From positions 1 to 13,940 of the forward strand of contig JAIFKN010000138.1 of assembly GCA_020049615.1 (NCBI GenBank): a DNA stretch of 13,940 nucleotides. Reading direction: 5' to 3'. Source of the DNA: a bacterium. Its GTDB lineage: Bacteria; Planctomycetota; UBA11346. Below, one piece after another: positions 8,426 through 13,940 of the stretch. Below the pieces are notes generated by a model. That model did not search any database. It was not told the DNA's origin and saw only the letters and a list, made by a program, of their open reading frames with translations. Both the position numbers and the translations under genes were made by a program. Position 1 is the stretch's first letter. Every line of letters starts with the position of its first letter.

Positions 8426-9916
8426 CTAGCGCTCGAGCCAGGCGATGCGAGATGCCCCATCGGCGTCGCAGGCCGCCAGCCCTGGTTCGCTGGCGATCAG
8501 GCCGCGGCCGGCGACATCGACCTGGGCGTCGCGCGCCCACAAGACCTGGAACGGCGCCCGGCGGGTACCAGCGCGGATCTCGGCTTCGTGGCCCTTCCAG
8601 AACGGCGACATCAGGCGGTGCGGGCTGTCGAAGAGATGCCAGGGACCGACCGGGAAGGTCGGCCAGCGCAGACGCAGGCCCTCGATGACGATGTCGCGGG
8701 CGTGCTTGACCACGAATACGGCGTTGGCGGCACGGGCGTCGGCATGGTCGCCGGGGAGGAAGCCGGTGGACTGGGCGTCACGGAAGGCGCTGGCGTCATC
8801 GAGCACCGGCATGCGGATGCGCAGGTCGGCGAAGCGCACGCCTTCGACCGGGAGGTCGGCTTTGCCGACCACGGTGATGCGCCCATCGGTGGTGATGTCG
8901 AGGCCGGTGAAGGTGACGTCGCGGATGCGGCTGGGCCGGGTCAGCGGCTTGTCCTTGCCGAAGTCGGGGTGCGCCGGGTTGAGCGAGTCCTTGAACACGT
9001 TCGGACGGTCGAGCTGGATCACCTCGATGGCGCGGCCGGCCGGCCAGCCCCAGTCGGTCGAGCCGGTGACGTTGCTGACGCGCACCCGCTCGATGGTGCA
9101 GCCCTCGACCGCGCGCAGGTCGAACAGGCGGGTGCACTGCGGGATGAGGATGTTGCTGATGACGATATCGCGGAAGTCCTGGCGCGACTCGTAGCCGATG
9201 CGCACGCCGACGCAGGAGGTGCGCAGGATGCAGTCGCTGATCGCGACGCGCTCGCAGCTGCGGCTGTATTCGCTGGTCTTCAGCGCGATGGCGTCGTCGG
9301 CGGTGTCGATGTCGCAGCCATGGATGATGACGTCCTGGCAGCCGGTCAGGTCGATGCCGTCGGCGTTGGGCCCGAACGGGGTGTTGCGGATGGCGATGCC
9401 TTCGATGCGGGCGTGGTCGCAGTCGTGCAGGTGCAGGGTCCAGCCGGCGGAATCCTCGATGCGCACGCGCTCGATCAGCACCTGCCGGCAGCGTACGATC
9501 TCGACCATCGGGCTGACGCGCTCCAGCTTCTCGCGCCAGAAGTGCCACTCGCCTTTGCGCGGCTGCTGCCAGAAGGCCGGGCCGTTGCCGCGGATGGCTC
9601 CGGGGCCGGTGATGGCGATGCGCTCGCAGTCCTCGGCCAGGAGGAGGTGCCACGGCGTGATGTCGTTGTGGTGGCCCCAGATGCGGGTGGCGTAGTCCTT
9701 GAGATCGGTCGAGCCGAGGATGACCGCGCCCTCCTCGAGGTGCAGCTCGACGCCGGACTTCAGCTCGACCGTGCCGGTGAGGAAGGTGCCGCGCGGCACC
9801 ACCACGCGGCCGCCGCCGGCGGCGCTCTGCTCGGCGATGGCGCGGTTGATCGCGGCGGTGTTGAGGGTCGTGCCGTCGGCGACGGCGCCGCGGTCGGTGA
9901 TGATGAGGTCGGTCAT
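8426..9916 (-). CDS. GH28 polygalacturonase-like beta-helix glycosidase
   Basis: This 496-residue protein begins with the beta-helix cap (IITDRGAVADGTTLNT, AAINRAIAEQSAAGGGRVVVP) and continues as right-handed helix repeats to about residue 400. The GH28 acidic residues are present: FGPNADGIDL (D186) and IDTADDAIALKT (D207, D208), equivalent to the NTD and DD motifs. The usual GHG and RIK motifs are not: the aligned stretch reads TSCVGVRIGYES (~233-244), without the histidine. GH28 enzymes cleave alpha-galacturonosyl or rhamnogalacturonan linkages in pectin; with these substitutions the exact substrate is uncertain, possibly an exo-acting or side-chain activity. There is no signal peptide, implying a cytoplasmic protein working on imported oligosaccharides. 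The ATG has only a weak AAAGG upstream. A 105-base spacer with a long hairpin separates it from the GH10 gene, and its stop is 10 bases before the GH42 start. Confidence 0.88.
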   Translation of the reverse strand: MTDLIITDRGAVADGTTLNTAAINRAIAEQSAAGGGRVVVPRGTFLTGTVELKSGVELHLEEGAVILGSTDLKDYATRIWGHHNDITPWHLLLAEDCERIAITGPGAIRGNGPAFWQQPRKGEWHFWREKLERVSPMVEIVRCRQVLIERVRIEDSAGWTLHLHDCDHARIEGIAIRNTPFGPNADGIDLTGCQDVIIHGCDIDTADDAIALKTSEYSRSCERVAISDCILRTSCVGVRIGYESRQDFRDIVISNILIPQCTRLFDLRAVEGCTIERVRVSNVTGSTDWGWPAGRAIEVIQLDRPNVFKDSLNPAHPDFGKDKPLTRPSRIRDVTFTGLDITTDGRITVVGKADLPVEGVRFADLRIRMPVLDDASAFRDAQSTGFLPGDHADARAANAVFVVKHARDIVIEGLRLRWPTFPVGPWHLFDSPHRLMSPFWKGHEAEIRAGTRRAPFQVLWARDAQVDVAGRGLIASEPGLAACDADGASRIAWLER

Positions 9917-9932
9917 AGGCCTTTGGATCTAT

Positions 9933-10010
9933 TCACAGGAGGCACAGAGGCACAGAGGCTCGAAGGGAGGCAATCCTCCTCGAATCTCTGTGCCTCTGTG
10001 CCTCCTGTGA
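9933..10010. repeat. Perfect 25-base inverted repeat (long hairpin element) between GH10 and GH28
   Basis: The left arm is 9933-9957 and the right arm 9986-10010; they are exact reverse complements. Each arm contains tandem units (GGCACAGA GGCACAGA on the left; CTCTGTGC CTCTGTGC on the right). The inner part has a further small stem, GGAGG (9966-9970) with CCTCC (9975-9979) around a CAAT loop. The whole 78-base unit fills most of the 105-base intergenic gap. As RNA it would form a very stable hairpin in the middle of the operon transcript. No T-run follows on either strand, so it is not a standard Rho-independent terminator. From memory, similar CTCTGTG-rich inverted repeats are scattered between genes in many environmental bacterial genomes, so a dispersed, perhaps REP-like or mobile element is likely. 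Confidence 0.9.
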
Positions 10011-10021
10011 AAAGTCTGGGT

Positions 10022-11353
10022 TCACAGGGTGATGGTGCCGTCGCAGCTGCGGCCGGGTTCGATGCGGATGGACCGGCTGTGCGGATTGCCGGCGGCATCG
10101 CGCCAGCGCAGGCGGTAATCGCCGTGGAAGGCGCGGGTGGCGATCATGCCGTCGGATCCGCTGACCAGGCTGGCGTGCGTCCACCACTCCTTCCTGATCA
10201 GATCGTGCAAGCCGGCATAGAGCGCCGACGGCACCCAGCCGCCGCGATCGAACAGCTCCTCGGCGCCCCACCAGCTGAGATGCTCGACCGCCGGGTGGCC
10301 GAAGGCGACGGTGTAGTAGTCGCGGGCATACTGCACCCGTTCGGCGGCGATCTGCTGCGGGGTCTTGCCCTCGGGGGCCGGGCAGTCCTGGGTGCCGGCC
10401 CAGAACTCGCTGATCTGCAGCGGCACGCCGGCGCGGGCCAGGTCCTCGAAGGTCTTCCACGCCAGGTCCATGGGGAACCACTTGCCGACGTGGCCCTGGG
10501 TGCCGATGGCGTCGGGGGCGGCGCCGCGGGCACGCAGGGCCTCGACCAGCTCGACGAAGCGCTGGCGCTGCTGCGGCGCGTTGACGCCCTTGAGCGGGGT
10601 GTAGGTGCGCTCCAGGCCGTAGTCGTTCAGCACATAGCGGGCGTCGGGATCCTCTTCGCGGGCCCAGCGCGTCGCCGGCTCGATGTAGGTCAGCATCTCC
10701 TCGGTCGTCTCGATGTGCGGCCAGTCGCGCGAGGCCAGGTTCCTGAGGCTCGGCTCCCACAGCATCTCGTTGACCAGGTCCCACAGCTTGATGCGGCCGC
10801 CGGCCGCCTGGATCAGCGAACGGACGTTGTGCTCCATGAAGCGCAGCTGCTGCTCGTAGGGGTAGCGGCGGACCCACTGCGGGATCGCCTTCGGCACCGT
10901 CCACACCAGGGGATGGCCGCGCACCACCAGGCCGTTGGCCGCGCCCCAGTCGAGCTCGGCGAGGAACCTCTCGGTGACGCGGACGCCCTGCCGGGTCTCG
11001 ATCGGCTGGTGCCACTTCTCGTCCCAGTAGCACTTGGCGTGCGTGCCGTTGAAGAGCTCGCAGAACAGGCGGCCGCGCTCGCGCTTGGCCGGATCGGACT
11101 CCTCGCTGGAGAGGTTGCCGAAGGCGCAGCCGAAGACGAAGGCGTGGCGCTCCTGGGCCAACTCGACCGTGAGCCCGCGCAGAGGGGCGCCGGCGGCATC
11201 GACCAGGTGCAGCCGCACGTCGGCCTTGCGATGCCGCTCGATGCCGGCGCGGGCCTGGGCGAGGACCTCGGCATCGGGCCGCAGCGACTTGAGGTGCTGG
11301 CGGTCGAGGTCATGGACGTGGCGCCACTCTTCGCCGGCGATCAGGTCGCTCAT
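10022..11353 (-). CDS. GH10 endo-1,4-beta-xylanase-like enzyme, cytoplasmic
   Basis: This is a 443-residue GH10 protein. Residues ~40-80 form the N-terminal beta segment seen in many GH10 enzymes of this type (ADVRLHLVDAAGAPLRGLTV, RHAFVFGCAFGN). The catalytic barrel follows, with VVRGHPLVW (H147, W151), acid/base E196 in LWDLVNEMLWEP, VLNDYG, GTQGHVG (H288), nucleophile E316 in PLQISEFWAG, and the end-of-barrel LSWWGAEE. A short beta tail (MIATRAFHGDYRLRW) ends it. GH10 enzymes hydrolyse beta-1,4-xylan and xylo-oligosaccharides. The ATG at 11353 overlaps the TGA of the previous gene (ATGA), with GGAGAA eight bases upstream, so the two are translationally coupled; a longer open frame to 12205 is a shadow of that gene. 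It lacks a signal peptide, suggesting intracellular hydrolysis of imported xylo-oligosaccharides. Confidence 0.93.
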   Translation of the reverse strand: MSDLIAGEEWRHVHDLDRQHLKSLRPDAEVLAQARAGIERHRKADVRLHLVDAAGAPLRGLTVELAQERHAFVFGCAFGNLSSEESDPAKRERGRLFCELFNGTHAKCYWDEKWHQPIETRQGVRVTERFLAELDWGAANGLVVRGHPLVWTVPKAIPQWVRRYPYEQQLRFMEHNVRSLIQAAGGRIKLWDLVNEMLWEPSLRNLASRDWPHIETTEEMLTYIEPATRWAREEDPDARYVLNDYGLERTYTPLKGVNAPQQRQRFVELVEALRARGAAPDAIGTQGHVGKWFPMDLAWKTFEDLARAGVPLQISEFWAGTQDCPAPEGKTPQQIAAERVQYARDYYTVAFGHPAVEHLSWWGAEELFDRGGWVPSALYAGLHDLIRKEWWTHASLVSGSDGMIATRAFHGDYRLRWRDAAGNPHSRSIRIEPGRSCDGTITL

Positions 11354-13221
11354 CGGGTCGCTTCTCCGGGGGGCTGGTCGAGCGCCTGCGCCGGTTGGCC
11401 GGCGCGGGCGAGGTGGACGGCGCTGGCCACCGCGTCGCCATCCAGGCGCAGGTAGTAGGCGGCGATGAGCAGGTCGGACGGCTCGCCTGACGCGGCGAGC
11501 TGCCGGGCGATCCCGCTGCGCTGCGCCTGGGACAGGATGCGCGTGTCCAGTGCGAGGTCGCTCATCCCGTGGCGCAGCTTCAGGCGTCCCGCTGCGCAGG
11601 CCAGCACCTGCCGCCGTTCGCCGAAGGCCTCGACATCGATGGTGCGCCCTGCAGCGACGGCGAGGGTGAGGCGTTCGAAGAGCGCCGCGTCCCAGGCTGG
11701 CGAACTGGTGGCCGGGACCTTGGCCGGGTTCTGGCTGGTCAGCGGTTTCGATCCGCCCCGGCCCGGCGCCGCCGCCACCGGTTCCTGCACCGCGATCGGG
11801 GTGTCGCTGCGGTGGAGGATGACGAGGAGCGCATCGCTGGCGCCCTTGACCTGGCCGTGTCCGCTCGGCTTCTCCAGGCGGATGCGCAGCGCCTCGGGGA
11901 TCGGCTTGCCGTCCCTGTCCCGGCCCTTGGCCAGACCGGCCACCGCCACGATCCCATCGCGGGCCGCCACCGTGGCGAGTTCGCCGGGATTGAAGGCGCC
12001 GCACTGGCGCATGGCGAAACCGCGGTCGAAGGCGGCGAGGAAGGCGCCGCCGCGGTACTCGCCCTCGCGGAACTCCTGCCACGGCAGCTTGGTGGTCAGC
12101 TCCCAGGCCGAGGAGCCGGCGACATAGACATCGCCCTGGGCATCGCCGGCCACGTCGTGCATGCTCAGGCTGTTGGCGCGCGAATGGCCGTTCATCCAGG
12201 CGCACATCCAGGTCCCCTTCTCCAGCCGGCCGGTCGCGGGATCGACGCGGAAGACGACGCTGGTGGTGATCGCGCCCTTCATGCCGTGGCCGGGTCCGCC
12301 CTGGTAGGCGCCGGCGAAGACGTCCGCATCGATCTTCTGGCGCGGATCGGCCGGATCCCGGGCGGTGACGGCGTTGCCGCCGTCATGGAAGACGCTGATG
12401 AGGAACCTGCCATCCGGCGTGGCCGCCGCGAGATTGCCGGTGCCATCGGCCATCAGGCCGGTGCCGCCGTGCTCGGGCGATTTCTGGTCCTTCGGATCCG
12501 GATTCCACAGGGTCCACAGGCGCTTGCCGTCGCGGTCGAAGCCGTGCGCGTAGGGGTCCTTGTACGGCTCCTTGCCGGTGTGGGTCATGCCGTAGCCGAC
12601 CGCCACGCTGATGCCGGTGGCGCTATCGACGGCGCAGGCGCGCAGGCGGTTGGTGCCATGCGCCGGCGGGGTGGCCTCCCACAGCAGCTTCCCCTCGGGA
12701 CTGAAGCGCTGGAGCTTCGCGCCGCTGGTGAGCACGATCCCGCCTTCGGCATCGACGGCCAGGGTCGGGACGTCGGACGGCGGGGCGGCGAAGGACGCGA
12801 GTCGCCTGCGCGCCTCGGCATCGAGCACCGTGACCTCGCCGCCGGCCTCGCGTACCACGATGCGATCCTGCGGCCCGATGCGGACGACGGCGGCCGGTCT
12901 GGGGAGGAAGGCGATCGCGCGGGGCTTGCCCCACGGATCGAGCCGCAGCACGAAGCCGGCAGCCTCGCCGCCGGCAGGGACCTTCAGGCCGGCGACGGGG
13001 AACGGGGCGCTGCAGGAGCCCACGGCGACCACGCTGCGGTCCGACTGGATGGCCAGGCCGGCGATCCGCTCGTCGCCATCGCCGCCGAACAGGCTGGCGG
13101 AGACCAGGGAGAGATGGCCGACCGGTTCGGCCGGCGGCATGACCGCCCCAGCGTCCTCCCCCGCGGCAAGCGCGGAGCAGATCCCCCAGGACACCAGCAA
13201 GCAGGGACGGATCGCGGACAT
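11350..13221 (-). CDS. Secreted beta-propeller protein, first gene of the operon
   Basis: This 623-residue protein begins with an export signal (MSAIRPCLLVSWGICSALAAG). Residues ~40-470 contain irregular propeller-type repeats of the SBBP/PQQ kind, each with a strand turning on 'D..G' (ERIAGLAIQSDRSVVAVGS, VPTLAVDAEGGIVLTSG, LQRFSPEGKLLWEA, HGFDRDGKRLWTLWNPD, DVAGDAQGDVYVAGSSAW). A Pro/Ala/Ser linker (~475-508) leads to a ~110-residue C-terminal module (RTIDVEAFGERRQVLACAAG, then a helical RILSQAQRSGIARQLAASG part). I see no catalytic motif; binding or organising of carbohydrate outside the cytoplasm is an inference. The ATG at 13221 was chosen because it opens the signal peptide and has AGGAG eight bases upstream; the frame stays open to 13278 but without such support. 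It heads the operon and overlaps the GH10 start by four bases. Confidence 0.85.
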   Translation of the reverse strand: MSAIRPCLLVSWGICSALAAGEDAGAVMPPAEPVGHLSLVSASLFGGDGDERIAGLAIQSDRSVVAVGSCSAPFPVAGLKVPAGGEAAGFVLRLDPWGKPRAIAFLPRPAAVVRIGPQDRIVVREAGGEVTVLDAEARRRLASFAAPPSDVPTLAVDAEGGIVLTSGAKLQRFSPEGKLLWEATPPAHGTNRLRACAVDSATGISVAVGYGMTHTGKEPYKDPYAHGFDRDGKRLWTLWNPDPKDQKSPEHGGTGLMADGTGNLAAATPDGRFLISVFHDGGNAVTARDPADPRQKIDADVFAGAYQGGPGHGMKGAITTSVVFRVDPATGRLEKGTWMCAWMNGHSRANSLSMHDVAGDAQGDVYVAGSSAWELTTKLPWQEFREGEYRGGAFLAAFDRGFAMRQCGAFNPGELATVAARDGIVAVAGLAKGRDRDGKPIPEALRIRLEKPSGHGQVKGASDALLVILHRSDTPIAVQEPVAAAPGRGGSKPLTSQNPAKVPATSSPAWDAALFERLTLAVAAGRTIDVEAFGERRQVLACAAGRLKLRHGMSDLALDTRILSQAQRSGIARQLAASGEPSDLLIAAYYLRLDGDAVASAVHLARAGQPAQALDQPPGEATR

Positions 13222-13312
13222 GGCCGATGCTCCTGCACAGGGTATGCGCGGCAACCCCGCCCGTGACCCACAGGGCATTGCCTAGCGGCGAACAGTGGTT
13301 GTGATCCCGCGC
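13222..13312. promoter_or_regulatory. Divergent promoter region with a possible direct-repeat operator
   Basis: This is the gap between the leftward operon and the rightward regulator gene, so it must hold both promoters. CACAGGGTAT at 13236-13245 recurs as CACAGGGCAT at 13269-13278, 33 bases apart, about three helical turns. AraC/XylR-type regulators often bind direct repeats lying on one face of DNA, which makes this pair a reasonable operator candidate. The left copy lies just upstream of the AGGAG ribosome site (13230-13234) of the operon's first gene. I found no convincing -10/-35 boxes on either strand. CACAGGG also occurs by chance inside genes here, so the repeat is only suggestive. 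Confidence 0.4.
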
Positions 13313-13940
13313 ATGTCCCGTCCCCGCATCCTGGTCGCCGTCACCGTCCGTTCGGGCTACTTCCGCAACATCCTCCGTGGCATCTACCGCTACGCTGCGC
13401 TGCGCGGCGGTTTCGATCTGGTGCAGATGGAGCCGCCGTCGGTGAAGAGCGAGGTCAATCCGTCGCACTACCAGGGCGCGATCGCCTGCGCCGGAGCGAG
13501 CGGGCATGGGGTCGAGCGCTTCATCACCGCCGGCTTGCCGGTGGTCGATGTCTCCAACTGGGATCCCTCCCGGCAGGTCCCGGCCATTACCAGCGATGAT
13601 GAGGCGGTAGGTATGATGGCCGCCGACCACCTGCTCGGTCTTGGGCACCACAACTTCGCCTACGCCGGCCTCAAGCAGGGCGTGTACAGCCAGCGCTTGC
13701 GCAGGAGGGTTACCGGGTCGAGGAACACAAACTCTACGAGGGAAGGCACGTCGGGGGTCAGTGGGTCAACCAGTTCCAATGCACCAAGGCCTGGCTGCTG
13801 TCCCTCCCGAAACCCTGCGGGCTGTTCATCTGCGCCGATCAGGATGCATTGCATGTCTCGCAGATCGCCCAGTCGGCAGGGCTCGCGATGCCCGACGAGC
13901 TCGCCATGATCGGAGTCGACGATGACGATCTGGTCTGCGT
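13313..13940 (+). pseudogene. XylR-like sugar-responsive transcriptional regulator, frame-disrupted and cut by window edge
   Basis: From ATG 13313 (GTG 13295 is an alternative; neither has a clear ribosome site) the protein starts directly with a LacI/XylR-type periplasmic-binding fold: RPRILVAVTVRSGYFRNILR, ITSDDEAVGMMAADHLLGLG, HHNFAYAG. There is no N-terminal helix-turn-helix, so it is of the XylR kind, whose AraC-type DNA-binding domain is C-terminal and would lie past the edge. After YSQRL the frame turns to nonsense and stops at 13909, while the +2 frame from 13693 reads on perfectly to the edge: ALAQEGYRVEEHKLYEGRHV, CTKAWLLSLPKPCGLFICAD, ELAMIGVDDDDLVC. Compared with the family, about seven to nine residues around the first sensor-domain helix are missing. 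It is divergent from the operon and is the obvious candidate to control it in response to a pentose or other plant sugar. Confidence 0.82.

Noticed and set aside
8416..8460. Upstream start for GH42 at 8460
   Set aside because: It would overlap the GH28 gene, adds 15 residues not typical of the family, and the ATG at 8415 has AGGGTGG at a proper distance.
9933..10010. Rho-independent terminator
   Set aside because: The stem is strong, but no run of T follows on either strand, and the downstream genes belong to the same operon by orientation and spacing.
9933..10010. CRISPR array
   Set aside because: There is only one inverted pair with internal short tandem units, no regular repeat-spacer pattern, and no cas gene.
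8156..11455. 1,099-residue open frame on the plus strand
   Set aside because: It is antisense to GH42, GH28 and GH10 and has the same low-complexity GC-mirror composition; it also runs through the inverted repeat.
10022..12205. Longer 727-residue version of the GH10 protein
   Set aside because: The added N-terminus is Arg/Pro/Gly-rich out-of-frame reading of the preceding propeller gene. The ATG at 11353 has a ribosome site and an ATGA junction.

Overview
The window is very GC-rich DNA from an uncultured-looking bacterium. It carries one long leftward carbohydrate-degradation operon and a divergent sugar-responsive regulator. No rRNA, ribosomal protein or other marker gene is present. The style (XylR-type regulator, mixed glycoside hydrolases, secreted PQQ-like propeller proteins, no SusC/SusD pair) fits a Planctomycetota/Verrucomicrobiota/Lentisphaerota-type genome, but this is only an inference from gene content.

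Reading the operon in its transcribed order (minus strand, right to left): (1) a secreted beta-propeller protein, 13221-11350; (2) a GH10 endo-xylanase-like enzyme, 11353-10022, overlapping gene 1 by an ATGA; (3) a 105-base spacer holding a perfect 25-base inverted repeat; (4) a GH28 polygalacturonase-like beta-helix protein, 9916-8426; (5) a GH42 beta-galactosidase, 8415-6436; (6) a giant secreted gene, 6423-614, with a GH-like TIM barrel, an amidotransferase-like domain, Ig-like segments and a C-terminal PQQ-like propeller, split into two ORFs by a one-base frameshift near 3421; (7) the start of another beta-helix protein, from 612 off the left edge. Most junctions are only 1 to 12 bases apart or overlap, so this is very probably one transcription unit.

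On the plus strand, from about 13313 to the right edge, is a divergent XylR-like regulator (periplasmic-binding-protein-type sugar sensor; an AraC-type DNA-binding domain would lie beyond the window). Its reading frame is broken near 13693-13705, apparently by a small deletion. The shared intergenic region of about 90 bases contains a CACAGGG(T/C)AT direct repeat 33 bases apart, a possible operator.

Taken together, the genes look like a regulated locus for breaking down plant cell-wall heteropolysaccharides or their oligomers (xylan, galactan or pectin side chains). GH10, GH28 and GH42 have no signal peptide and should work in the cytoplasm on imported oligosaccharides, while genes 1 and 6 are exported. 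No transporter is visible. The two frame disruptions are either real decay or sequencing/assembly errors; both look recent because the codons on each side still read as good protein. I did not find a clearly new biological system. The most unusual items are the giant hydrolase/propeller fusion and the perfect inverted-repeat element inside the operon.
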